Below are positions 36,413-48,918 of a DNA stretch of 64,000 nt, in pieces; within the stretch, counting starts at the first letter, position 1, and each line of letters begins with the position of its first letter. The translations under genes were made by a program, and so were the position numbers. This stretch comes from Hetaerina americana (lineage: Eukaryota > Arthropoda > Insecta > Odonata > Calopterygidae): NCBI GenBank assembly GCA_022747635.1, contig JAKTNV010000653.1, positions 1 to 64,000 of the forward strand. Reading direction: 5' to 3'. Under the pieces are notes generated by a model, which searched no databases, had not been told where the DNA came from, and saw only the letters and a program-made list of their open reading frames with translations.

Positions 36413-37664
36413 TTGAGGTGTTTAGAAGGCATTTATTTCATTTTTAGAAAATTTAATTTTTCACATTTTTCCATGAAAAGTGCCAATACCCCCCCCTATG
36501 GGTTCTAGGTGAAAATCTCACTCGACACAAATCAAACAAAAATGTATCCAAGGTTTGTATTGTTGTTCATTTTCATCAAATAAACAAAATAAAACCCAGA
36601 ATGTATCCTGAAAGACAATAAATGATTATTAAAGATGCTTAAGCCCAGGTAATAATGTTACTAAAAGAGCCCAAATTTCTGAAAATATTGCGAAAAACAA
36701 CAATCTTCTGTTTAAGAGTGATTGTTTGAGGTGTTTAGAAGGTTTTTTTCATTTAAGGAAAATTTTATTTTTCACATTTTTCCATGAAAAGTGCCAATAC
36801 CCCCCCCTTTGGGTTCTAGGTGAAAATCTCACTCGACACAAATCAAACAAAAATGTATCCAAGGTTTGTATTGTTGTTCATTTTCATCAAATAAACAAAA
36901 TAAAACCCAGAATTTATCCTGAAAGACAATAAATGATCATTAAAGATGCTTAAGCCCAGGTAATAATGTTACTAAAAGAGCCCAAATTTCTGAAAATATT
37001 GCGAAAAACAACAATCTTCTGTTTTAGAGTGAATGTTTGAGGTGTTTAGAAGGCATTTATTTCATTTTTAGAAAATTTAATTTTTCACATTTTTCCATGA
37101 AAAGTGCCAATACCCCCCCCCTTTGGGTTCTGGGTTAAAATCCCACTCGACACAAATCAAACAAAAATGTATCCAAGGTGTGTATTGTTGTTCATTTTCA
37201 TCAAATAAACAAAATAAAACCCAGAATGTATCCTGAAAGACAATAAATGATCATAAAAGATGCTTCAGCCCAGGTGTTAATGTTACTTAAAGAGCCCAAA
37301 TTTCTAAAAATATGGCGAAAAAAAACAATCTTCTGTTTTAGAGTGAATGTTTGAGGTGTTTAGAAGGCATTTATTTCATTTTTAGAAAATTTAATTTTTC
37401 ACATTTTTCCATGAAAAGTGCCAATACCCCCCCCCTTTGGGTTCTAGGTGAAAATCCCACTCGACACAAATCAAACAAAAATGTATCCAAGGTGTGTATT
37501 GTTGTTCATTTTCATCAAATAAACAAAATAAAACCAAGAATGTATCCTGAAAGACAATAAATGAGCATAAAAGATGCTTCAGAGAAAGTGTTAATTTTAC
37601 TAAAAGAGCCCAAATTTCTAAAAATATTGCGAAAAACAACAATCTTCTGTTTTAGAGTGAATGT
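36413..37664. repeat. F-F-B cassette, truncated copy 4
   Basis: Monomers start at 36413 (F, ctatggg left, gattattaaag, ctgtttaagagtgattg), 36726 (F, tttttttcatttaagg), 37037 (B, ttctgggtt, ttacttaaagagcc) and 37351 (B, aaccaagaatg on the left; cagagaaag and gttaatttta on the right). The first three match 25422, 25735 and 26046 and their equivalents. The A and F monomers that should follow are absent, and 37351 resembles the left half of 26986 or 29798 joined to a G-like right end. There is no gene here. Confidence 0.82.
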
Positions 37665-39232
37665 TTGAGGTGTTTAGAGGGCATTTATTTCATTTTTAGA
37701 AAATTTAACTTTTCACATTTTTCCATGAAAAGTGCCAATACCCCCCCCCTGTGGGTTCTAGGTGAAAATCTCACTCGACACAAATCAATCAAAAATGTTT
37801 CCATGGTGTGTATCGATGTTCATTTTAATCATATAAACAAAATAAAACCCAGAATTAATCCTGAAAGACAAGAAATGAGCATAAATGATGCTTCAGCCCA
37901 GGTGTTAATGTTACTATTGGAGCCCAAATTTCTAAAAATATTGCGAAAAACAACAATCTTCTGTTTTAGAGTGAATGTTTGAGGTGTTTAGAAGGCATTT
38001 ATTTCATTTTTAGAAAATTTAATTTTTCACATTTTTCCATGAAAAGTGCCAATACCCCCCCCTTTGGGTTTTAGGTGAAAATCTCACTCGACACAAATCA
38101 AACAAAAATGTTTCCATGGTGTTTATTGTTGTTCATTTTCATCAAATAAACAAAATAAAACCCAGAATGTATCCTGAAAGACAATAAATGATCATAAAAG
38201 ATGCTTCAGCCCAGGTGTTAATGTTACTAAAAGAGCCCAAATTTCTAAAAATATGGCGAAAAAAAACAATCTTCCATTATAGAGTGAATGTTTGAGGTGT
38301 ATAGAAGGCATTTATTTCATTTTTAGAAATTTTAATTTTTCACATTTTTCCATGAAAAGTGCCAATACCCCCGCCTTTGGGTTTTAGGTGAAAATCTCAC
38401 TCGGCACGAATCGAACAAAAATATTTCCATGGTGTGTATTGTGATTCATTTTCATCAAATAAACAAAATAAAACCCAGAATAAATCATTAAAGACAAGAA
38501 AAGAGCATAAAAGATGCCTCAGCGCAAGTGTTAATGTTAGTAAAAGAGCCCCAAATTTCCAAAAAATATTGCGAAAAAATACAATCTTCCATTATAGAGT
38601 GAATGTTTGTGGTGTTTAGAAGGCATTTATTTCATTTTTAGAAATTTTAATTTTTCACATTTTCCATGAAAAGTGCCAATACCCCCCCCCTTTGGGTCCT
38701 AGGTTAAAATCTCACTCGACACGAATCAAACAAAAATGTTTCCATGGTGTGTATTGTTTTTCATTTTCATCAAATAAACAAAATAAAACCCAGAATTAAT
38801 CTTGAAGGACAAGAAATGAGCATAAAAGTTGCTTTAGAGAAAGTGTTAATGTTACTAAAAGAGCCCAAATTTCTAAAAATATTGCGAAAAACAACAATCT
38901 TCTGTTTTAGAGTGAATGTTTGAGGTGTTTAGAAGGCATTTATTTCATTTTTAGAAAATTTAATTTTTCACATTTTTCCATGAAAAGTGCCAATACCCCC
39001 CCCTATGGGTTCTAGGTTAAAATCTCACTCGACACGAATCAAACAAAAATGTTTCCATGGTGTGTATTGTTGTTCATTTTCATCAAATAAACAAAATAAA
39101 ACCCAGAATTAATCTTGAAGGACAAGAAATGAGCATAAAAGTTGCTTCAGAGAAAGTGTTAATGTTACTAAAAGAGCCCAAATTTCTAAAAATATTGCGA
39201 AAAACAACAATCTTCTGTTTTAGAGTGAATGT
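37665..39232. repeat. Satellite monomers, mixed types
   Basis: Monomers start at 37665 (C, gagggcattt, cattttaatcatataaac), 37979 (gggttttagg, A left and B right, ending ccattatag), 38292 (E, cccccgccttt, gtgattcatt, aagaaaagagc), 38607 (ggtcctaggtt, cgaatcaaac) and 38920 (ctatggg with ggttaaaatc, cgaatcaaac). The first two match 35157 and 35472 at a 2507-2508 bp offset. There is no gene here. Confidence 0.8.
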
Positions 39233-41110
39233 TTGAGGTGTTTAGAAGGCATTTATTTCATTTTTAGAAAATTTAATTTTTCACATTTTTCCATGAAAAG
39301 TGCCAATACCCCCCCCCCCTATGGGTTCTAGGTGAAAATCTCACTCGACACATTTCAAACAAAAATGTTTCCATGGTGTTTATTGTTGTTCATTTTCATC
39401 AAATAAACAAAATAAAACCCAGAATTAATCTTGAAGGACAAGAAATGAGCATAAAAGTTGCTTCAGAGAAAGTGTTAATGTTACTAAAAGAGCCCAAATT
39501 TCCAAAAATATTCGAAAAACAACAATCTTCTGTTTTAGAGTGAATGTTTGAGGTGTTTAGAAGGCATTTATTTCATTTTTAGAAAATTTAATTTTTCACA
39601 TTTTTCCAGAAAAAGTGCCAATACCGGCCCTTTGGGTTCTAGGTGAAAATCTCACTCGACACAATTCAAACAAAAATGTATCCAAGGAGTGTATTGTTGT
39701 TCATTTTCATCAAATAAACAAAATAAAACCCAGAATGTATCCTGAAAGACAATAAATGATCATAAAAGATGCTTCAGCCCAGGTGTTAATGTTACTAAAA
39801 GAGCCCAAATTTCTAAAAATATGGCGAAAAACAACAATCTTCTGTTTTAGAGTGAATGTTTGAGGTTTTAGAAGGCATTTATTTCATTTTTAGAAAATTT
39901 AATTTTTCACATTTTTCCATGAAAAGTGCCAATACCCCCCCTATGGGTTCTAGGTGAAAATCTCACTCGACACATTTCAAACAAAAATGTTTCCATGGTG
40001 TTTATTGTTGTTCATTTTCATTAAATGAACAAAATAAAACCCAGAATTAATCTTGAAGGACAAGAAATGAGCATAAAAGTTGCTTCAGGGAAAGTGTTAA
40101 TGTTACTAAAAGAGCCCGAATTTCTAAAAATATTGCGAAAAACAACAATCTTCTGTTTTAGAGTGAATGTTTGAGGTGTTTAGAAGGCATATATTTCATT
40201 TTTAAAAAATTTAATTTTTCACATTTTTCCATGAAAAGTGCCAATACCCCCCCCCCCCTTTGGGTTCTAGGTGAAAATCTAACTCGACACAAATCAAACA
40301 AAAATGTTTCCATGGTGTTTATTGTTGTTCATTTTCATCAAATAAACAAAATAAAACCCAGAATTAATCTTGATGGACAAGAAATGAGCATAAAAGTTGC
40401 TTCAGAGAAAGTGTTAATGTTACTAAAAGAGCCCAAATTTCTAAAAATATTGCGAAAAACAACAATCTTCTGTTTTAGAGTAAATGTTTGAGGTGTTTAG
40501 AAGGCATTTATTTCATTTTTAGAAAATTTAATTTTTCACATTTTTCCATGAAAAGTGCCAATACCCCCCCCTTTGGGTTCTAGGTGAAAATCTCACTCGA
40601 CACAAATCAAACAAAAATGTATCCAAGGTTTGTATTGTTGTTCATTTTCATCAAATAAACAAAATAAAACCCAGAATTTATCCTGAAAGACAAGAAATGA
40701 GCATAAATGATGCTTCAGCCCAGGTGTTAATGTTACTATTGGAGCCCAAATTTCTAAAAATATTGCGAAAAACAACAATCTTCTGTTTTAGAGTGAATGT
40801 TTGAGGTGTTTAGAAGGCATTTATTTCATTTTTAGAAAATTTAATTTTTCACATTTTTCCATGAAAAGTGCCAATACCCCCTTGGGGTTCTAGGTGTAAA
40901 TCCCACTCGACACAAATCAAACAAAAATGTATCCAAGGTGTGTATTGTTGTTCATTTTCATCAAATAAACAAAATAAAACCCAGAATGTATCCTGAAAGA
41001 CAATAAATGATCATAAAAGATGCTTCAGCCCAGGTGTTAATGTTACTAAAAGAGCCCAAATTTCTAAAAATATGGCGAAAAAAAACAATCTTCTGTTTTA
41101 GAGTGAATGT
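39233..41110. repeat. Right-part HOR family, first unit (core cassette plus two)
   Basis: Monomers start at 39233 (H), 39548 (ttccagaaaaag, ataccggcccttt, ccaaggagtg), 39860 (ggttttagaagg, cattaaatgaac, cagggaaag, gcccgaattt), 40171 (taaaaaattt, 12-C run, atctaactcg, cttgatggac), 40488 (F left, C right) and 40801 (B, cttggggttc, ggtgtaaatccc). The first four form a core cassette that recurs at 41412 and 43912 and in altered form elsewhere up to 56 kb. There is no gene here. Confidence 0.83.
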
Positions 41111-43599
41111 TTGAGGTGTTTAGAAGGCATTTATATCATTTTTAGAAAATTTAATTTTTCACATTTTTCCATGAAAAGCGCCAATGGGTTCTAGGTGAAA
41201 ATCTCACTCGGCACGAATCGAACAAAAATATTTCCATGGTGTGTATTGTTGTTCATTTTCATCAAATAAACAAAATAAAACCCAGAATAAATCATTAAAG
41301 ACAAGAAAAGAGCATAAAAGAAGCCTCAGCGCAAGTGTTAATGTTAGTAAAAGAGCCCAAATTTCTAAAAATATTGCGAAAAACAACAATCTTCTGTTTT
41401 AGAGTGAATGTTTGAGGTGTTTAGAAGGCATTTATTTCATTTTTAGAAAATTTAATTTTTCACATTTTTCCATGAAAAGTGCCAATACCCCCCCCCTATG
41501 GGTTCTAGGTGAAAATCTCACTCGACACATTTCAAACAAAAATGTTTCCATGGTGTTTATTGTTGTTCATTTTCATCAAATAAACAAAATAAAACCCAGA
41601 ATTAATCTTGAAGGACAAGAAATGAGCATAAAAGTTGCTTCAGAGAAAGTGTTAATGTTACTAAAAGAGCCCAAATTTCTAAAAATATTGCGAAAAACAA
41701 CAATCTTCTGTTTTAGAGTGAATGTTTGAGGTGTTTAGAAGGCATTTATTTCATTTTTAGAAAATTTAATTTTTCACATTTTTCCAGAAAAAGTGCCAAT
41801 ACCCCCCCTTTGGGTTCTAGGTGAAAATCTCACTCGACACAAATCAAACAAAAATGTATCCAAGGAGTGTATTGTTGTTCATTTTCATCAAATAAACAAA
41901 ATAAAACCCAGAATGTATCCTGAAAGACAATAAATGATCATAATAGATGCTTCAGCCCAGGTGTTAATGTTACTAAAAGAGCCCAAATTTCTAAAAATAT
42001 GGCGAAAAACAACAATCTTCTGTTTTAGAGTGAATGTTTGAGGTTTTAGAAGGCATTTGCTTCATTTTTAGAAAATTTAATTTTTTACATTTTTCCATGA
42101 AAAGTGCCAATACCCCCCTATGGGTTCTAGGTGAAAATCTCACTCGACACATTTCAAACAAAAATGTTTCCATGGTGTTTATTGTTGTTCATTTTCATTA
42201 AATGAACAATATAAAACCCAGAATTAATCTTGAAGGACAAGAAATGAGCATAAAAGTTGCTTCAGGGAAAGTGTTAATGTTACTAAAAGAGCCCGAATTT
42301 CTAAAAATATTGCGAAAAACAACAATCTTCTGTTTTAGAGTGAATGTTTGAGTTGTTTAGAAGGCATTTATTTCATTTTTAAAAAATTTAATTTTTCACA
42401 TTTTTCCATGAAAAGTGCCAATACCCCCCCCTTTGGGTTCTAGGTGAAAATCTAACTCGACACAAATCAAACAAAAATGTTTCCATGGTGTTTATTGTTG
42501 TTCATTTTCATCAAATAAACAAAATAAAACCCAGAATTAATCTTGATGGACAAGAAATGAGCATAAAAGTTGCTTCAGAGAAAGTGTTAATGTTACTAAA
42601 AGAGCCCAAATTTCTAAAAATATTGCGAAAAACAACAATCTTCTGTTTTAGAGTAAATGTTTGAGGTGTTTAGAAGGCATTTATTTCATTTTTAGAAAAT
42701 TTAATTTGACACATTTTTCCATGAAAAGTGCCAATACCCCCCCCTTTGGGTTCTAGGTGAAAATCTCACTCGACACAAATCAAACAAAAATGTTTCCATG
42801 GTGTTTATTGTTGTTCATTTTCATCAAATAAACAAAATAAAACCCAGAATTAATCTTGAAGGACAAGAAATGAGCATTAAAGTTGCTTCAGAGAAAGTGT
42901 TAATGTTACTAAAAGTGCCCAAATTTCTAAAAATATTGCGAAAAACAACAATCTTCTGTTTTAGAGTAAATGTTTGAGGTGTTTAGAAGGCATTTATTTC
43001 ATTTTTAGACAATTTAATTTTTCACATTTTTCCATGAAAAGTGCCAATACCCCCCCCTTTGGGTTCTAGGTGAAAATCTCACTCGACACAAATCAAACAA
43101 AATTGTATCCAAGGTGTGTATTGTTGTTCATTTTCATTAAATAAACAAAATAAAACCCAGAATTAATCCTCAAAGACATGAAATGAGCATAAAAGATGCT
43201 TCAGCGCAAGTGTTAATTTTACTAAAAGAGCCCAAATTTCTAAAAATATTGCGAAAAACAACAATCTTCTGTTTTAGAGTGAATGTTTGAGGTGTTTAGA
43301 AGGCATTTATTTCATTTTTAGAAAATTTAACTTTTCACATTTTTCCATGAAAAGTGCCAATACCCCCCCCTGTGGGTTCTAGGTGAAAATCTCACTCGAC
43401 ACAAATCAATCAAAAATGTTTCCAAGGTGTGTATTGTTGTTCATTTTCATCAAATAAACAAAATAAAACCCAGAATGTATCCTGAAAGACAATAAATGAT
43501 CATAAAAGATGCTTCAGCCCAGGTGTTAATGTTACTAAAAGAGCCCAAATTTCTAAAAATATGGCGAAAAAAAACAATCTTCTGTTTTAGAGTGAATGT
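41111..43599. repeat. 8-monomer HOR unit
   Basis: Monomers start at 41111 (E, 301 bp, agcgccaat, aagaaaagagc, agaagcctc), 41412 (H), 41726 (ttccagaaaaag, ccaaggagtg, ataatagatgc), 42038 (ggttttagaagg, catttgcttc), 42348 (taaaaaattt, atctaactcg, cttgatggac), 42661 (aatttgacacat, aaaagtgccc), 42974 (G, tagacaattt, caaaattgtatcc) and 43287 (C left with ctgtggg, B right). The next unit starts at 43600, 2489 bp on. This corresponds to eight monomers less the deletion in 41111. There is no gene here. Confidence 0.87.
41186..41187. other. Deletion of the poly-C tract
   Basis: Monomer 41111 reads agcgccaat directly into gggttctagg, so the bases between (normally tac, the poly-C run and ttt) are missing. 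The monomer is 301 bp, the shortest in the window. The equivalent monomers at 43600 and 45788 share the rare agcgcc variant but keep the poly-C run, so this is a private deletion in the first copy. Confidence 0.85.
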
Positions 43600-45787
43600 T
43601 TGAGGTGTTTAGAAGGCATTTATTTCATTTTTAGAAAATTTAATTTTTCACATTTTTCCATGAAAAGCGCCAATACCCCCCCTTTGGGTTCTAGGTGAAA
43701 ATCTCACTCGGCACGAATCGAACAAAAATATTTCCATGGTGTGTATTGTTGTTCATTTTCATCAAATAAACAAAATAAAACCCAGAATAAATCATTAAAG
43801 ACAAGAAAAGAGCATAAAAGAAGCCTCAGCGCAAGTGTTAATGTTAGTAAAAGAGCCCAAATTTCTAAAAATATTGCGAAAAACAACAATCTTCTGTTTT
43901 AGAGTGAATGTTTGAGGTGTTTAGAAGGCATTTATTTCATTTTTAGAAAATTTAATTTTTCACATTTTTCCATGAAAAGTGCCAATACCCCCCCCCTATG
44001 GGTTCTAGGTGAAAATCTCACTCGACACATTTCAAACAAAAATGTTTCCATGGTGTTTATTGTTGTTCATTTTCATCAAATAAACAAAATAAAACCCAGA
44101 ATTAATCTTGAAGGACAAGAAATGAGCATAAAAGTTGCTTCAGAGAAAGTGTTAATGTTACTAAAAGAGCCCAAATTTCTAAAAATATTGCGAAAAACAA
44201 CAATCTTCTGTTTTAGAGTGAATGTTTGAGGTGTTTAGAAGGCATTTATTTCATTTTTAGAAAATTTAATTTTTCACATTTTTCCAGAAAAAGTGCCAAT
44301 ACCCCCCCTTTGGGTTCTAGGTGAAAATCTCACTCGACACAAATCAAACAAAAATGTATCCAAGGAGTGTATTGTTGTTCATTTTCATCAAATAAACAAA
44401 ATAAAACCCAGAATGTATCCTGAAAGACAATAAATGATCATAATAGATGCTTCAGCCCAGGTGTTAATGTTACTAAAAGAGCCCAAATTTCTAAAAATAT
44501 GGCGAAAAACAACAATCTTCTGTTTTAGAGTGAATGTTTGAGGTTTTAGAAGGCATTTGCTTCATTTTTAGAAAATTTAATTTTTTACATTTTTCCATGA
44601 AAAGTGCCAATACCCCCCCTATGGGTTCAAGGTGAAAATCTCACTCGACACATTTCAAACAAAAATGTTTCCATGGTGTTTATTGTTGTTCATTTTCATT
44701 AAATGAACAATATAAAACCCAGAATTAATCTTGAAGGACAAGAAATGAGCATAAAAGTTGCTTCAGGGAAAGTGTTAATGTTACTAAAAGAGCCCGAATT
44801 TCTAAAAATATTGCGAAAAACAACAATCTTCTGTTTTAGAGTGAATGTTTGAGGTGTTTAGAAGGCATTTATTTCATTTTTAAAAAATTTAATTTTTCAC
44901 ATTTTTCCATGAAAAGTGCCAATACCCCCCCCTTTGGGTTCTAGGTGAAAATCTAACTCGACACAAATCAAACAAAAATGTTTCCATGGTGTTTATTGTT
45001 GTTCATTTTCATCAAATAAACAAAATTAAACCCAGAATTAATCTTGATGGACAAGAAATGAGCATAAAAGTTGCTTCAGAGAAAGTGTTAATGTTACTAA
45101 AAGGGCCCAAATTTCTAAAAATATTGCGAAAAACAACAATCTTCTGTTTTAGAGTAAATGTTTGAGGTGTTTAGAAGGCATTTATTTCATTTTTAGAAAA
45201 TTTAATTTGACACATTTTTCCATGAAAAGTGCCAATACCCCCCCCTTTGGGTTCTAGGTGAAAATCTCACTCGACACAAATCAAACAAAAATGTTTCCAT
45301 GGTGTTTATTGTTGTTCATTTTCATCAAATAAACAAAATAAAACCCAGAATTAATCTTGAAGGACAAGAAATGAGCATTAAAGTTGCTTCAGAGAAAGTG
45401 TTAATGTTACTAAAAGTGCCCAAATTTCTAAAAATATTGCGAAAAACAACAATCTTCTGTTTTAGAGTAAATGTTTGAGGTGTTTAGAAGGCATTTATTT
45501 CATTTTTAGACAATTTAATTTTTCACATTTTTCCATGAAAAGTGCCAATACCCCCCCCTTTGGGTTCTAGGTGAAAATCTCACTCGACACAAATCAAACA
45601 AAAATGTATCCAAGGTGTGTATTGCTGTTCATTTTCATCAAATAAACAAAATAAAACCCAGAATGTATCCTGAAAGACAATAAATGATCATAAAAGATGC
45701 TTCAGCCCAGGTGTTAATGTTACTAAAAGAGCCCAAATTTCTAAAAATATGGCGAAAAAAAACAATCTTCTGTTTTAGAGTGAATGT
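43600..45787. repeat. 7-monomer HOR unit (derivative of the 8-mer)
   Basis: Monomers start at 43600 (E, agcgcc, agaagcctc), 43912 (H), 44226 (ttccagaaaaag, ataatagatgc), 44538 (catttgcttc, gggttcaagg), 44849 (taaaaaattt, atctaactcg, aagggccc), 45162 (aatttgacacat, aaaagtgccc) and 45475 (tagacaattt on the left, attgctgttc, gtatcctg on the right). Monomer 45475 joins the left half of the 42974 type to the right half of the 43287 type, which removes one monomer. The next unit starts at 45788, 2188 bp on. There is no gene here. Confidence 0.87.
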
Positions 45788-48700
45788 TTGAGGTGTTTAG
45801 AAGGCATTTATTTCATTTTTAGAAAATTTAATTTTTCACATTTTTCCATGAAAAGCGCCAATACCCCCCCTTTGGGTTCTAGGTGAAAATCTCACTCGGC
45901 ACGAATCGAACAAAAATATTTCCATGGTGTGTATTGTTGTTCATTTTCATCAAATAAACAAAATAAAACCCAGAATAAATCATTAAAGACAAGAAAAGAG
46001 CATAAAAGAAGCCTCAGCGCAAGTGTTAATGTTAGTAAAAGAGCCCAAATTTCTAAAAATATTGCGAAAAACAACAATCTTCTGTTTTAGAGTGAATGTT
46101 TGAGGTGTTTAGAAGGCATTTATTTCATTTTTAGAAAATTTAATTTTTCACATTTTTCCATGAAAAGTGCCAATACCCCCCCCCTATGGGTTCTAGGTGA
46201 AAATCTCACTCGACACATTTCAAACAAAAATGTTTCCATGGTGTTTATTGTTGTTCATTTTCATCAAATAAACAAAATAAAACCCAGAATTAATCTTGAA
46301 GGACAAGAAATGAGCATAAAAGTTGCTTCAGAGAAAGTGTTAATGTTACTAAAAGAGCCCAAATTTCTAAAAATATTGCGAAAAACAACAATCTTCTGTT
46401 TTAGAGTAAATGTTTGAGGTGTTTAGAAGGCATTTATTTCATTTTTAGAAAATTTAATTTGACACATTTTTCCATGAAAAGTGCCAATACCCCCCCCTTT
46501 GGGTTCTAGGTGAAAATCTCACTCGACACAAATCAAACAAAAATGTTTCCATGGTGTTTATTGTTGTTCATTTTCATCAAATAAACAAAATAAAACCCAG
46601 AATTAATCTTGAAGGACAAGAAATGAGCATTAAAGTTGCTTCAGAGAAAGTGTTAATGTTACTAAAAGTGCCCAAATTTCTAAAAATATTGCGAAAAACA
46701 ACAATCTTCTGTTTTAGAGTAAATGTTTGAGGTGTTTAGAAGGCATTTATTTCATTTTTAGACAATTTAATTTTTCACATTTTTCCATGAAAAGTGCCAA
46801 TACCCCCCCCTTTGGGTTCTAGGTGAAAATCTCACTCGACACAAATCAAACAAAAATGTATCCAAGGTGTGTATTGTTGTTCATTTTCATCAAATAAACA
46901 AAATAAAACCCAGAATTAATCCTCAAAGACATGAAATGAGCATAAAAGATGCTTCAGCGCAAGTGTTAATTTTACTAAAAGAGCCCAAATTTCTAAAAAT
47001 ATTGCGAAAAACAACAATCTTCTGTTTTAGAGTGAATGTTTGAGGTGTTTAGAAGGCATTTATTTCATTTTTAGAAAATTTAACTTTTCACATTTTTCCA
47101 TGAAAAGTGCCAATACCCCCCCCTTTGGGTTCTAGGTGAAAATCTCACTCGACACAAATCAAACAAAAATGTATCCAAGGAGTGTATTGTTGTTCATTTT
47201 CATCAAATCAACAAAATAAAACCCAGAATGTATCCTGAAAGACAATAAATGATCATAAAAGATGCTTCAGCCCAGGTGTTAATGTTACTAAAAGAGCCCA
47301 AATTTCTAAAAATATGGCGAAAAACAACAATCTTCTGTTTTAGAGTGAATGTTTGAGGTTTTAGAAGGCATTTATTTCATTTTTAGAAAATTTAATTTTT
47401 TACATTTTTCAATGAAAAGTGCCAATACCCCCCCCTATGGGTTCTAGGTGAAAATCTCACTCGACACATTTCAAACAAAAATGTTTCCATGGTGTTTATT
47501 GTTGTTCATTTTCATTAAATGAACAAAATAAAACCCAGAATTAATCTTGAAGGACAAGAAATGAGCATAAAAGTTGCTTCAGGGAAAGTGTTAATGTTAC
47601 TAAAAGAGCCCGAATTTCTAAAAATATTGCGAAAAACAACAATCTTCTGTTTTAGAGTGAATGTTTGAGGTGTTTAGAAGGCATTTATTTCATTTTTAAA
47701 AAATTTAATTTTTCACATTTTTCCAATAAAAGTGCCAATACCCCCCCCTTTGGGTTCTAAGTGAAAATCTAACTCGACACAAATCAAACAAAAATGTTTC
47801 CATGGTGTTTATTGTTGTTCATTTTCATCAAATAAACAAAATAAAACCAAGAATTAATCTTGATGGACAAGAAATGAGCATAAAAGTTGCTTCAGAGAAA
47901 GTGTTAATGTTACTAAAAGAGCCCAAATTTCTAAAAATATTGCGAAAAACAACAATCTTCTGTTTTAGAGTAAATGTTTGAGGTGTTTAGAAGGCATTTA
48001 TTTCATTTTTAGAAAATTTAATTTTTCACATTTTTCCATGAAAAGTGCCAATACCCCCCCCTTTGGGTTCTAGGTGAAAATCTCACTCGACACAAATCAA
48101 ACAAAAATGTATCCAAGGTGTGTATTGTTGTTCATTTTCATCAAATAAACAAAATAAAACCCAGAATTAATCCTCAAAGACATGAAATGAGCATAAAAGA
48201 TGCTTCAGCGCAAGTGTTAATTTTACTAAAAGAGCCCAAATTTCTAAAAATATTGCGAAAAACAACAATCTTCTGTTTTAGAGTGAATGTTTAAGGTGTT
48301 TAGAAGGCATTTATTTCATTTTTAGAAAATTTAACTTTTCACATTTTTCCATGAAAAGTGCCAATACCCCCCCCCTGTGGGTTCTAGGTGAAAATCTCAC
48401 TCGACACAAATCAATCAAAAATGTTTCCATGGTGTGTATCGATGTTCATTTTCATCAAATAAACAAAATAAAACCCAGAATTAATCCTGAAAGACAAGAA
48501 ATGAGCATAAATGATGCTTCAGCCCAGGTGTTAATGTTACTATTGGAGCCCAAATTTCTAAAAATATTGCGAAAAACAACAATCTTCTGTTTTAGAGTGA
48601 ATGTTTGAGGTGTTTAGAAGGCATTTATTTCATTTTTAGAAAATTTAATTTTTCACATTTTTCCATGAAAAGTGCCAATACCCCCCCCCTTTGGGTTCTA

Positions 48701-48918
48701 GGTGAAAATCTCACTCGACACAAATCAAACAAAAATGTATCCAAGGTGTGTATTGTTGTTCATTTTCATCAAATAAACAAAATAAAACCCAGAATTAATC
48801 CTCAAAGACATGAAATGAGCATAAAAGATGCTTCAGCGCAAGTGTTAATTTTACTAAAAGAGCCCAAATTTCTAAAAATATTGCGAAAAACAACAATCTT
48901 CTGTTGTAGAGTAAATGT
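45788..48918. repeat. Shortened HOR unit and following monomers
   Basis: Monomers start at 45788 (E, agcgcc), 46100 (H, but with the gagtaaatg right end), 46414 (aatttgacacat, aaaagtgccc), 46727 (G, tagacaattt), 47040 (aacttttcac, ccaaggagtg, aaatcaac), 47353 (ggttttagaagg, cattaaatgaac, cagggaaag), 47665 (taaaaaattt, ccaataaaag, atctaactcg), 47978 (G), 48291 (C, ttaaggtg) and 48605 (G, ending ctgttgtagag). Relative to 43600, the three monomers 44226-44849 are missing between 46100 and 46414. There is no gene here. Confidence 0.85.
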
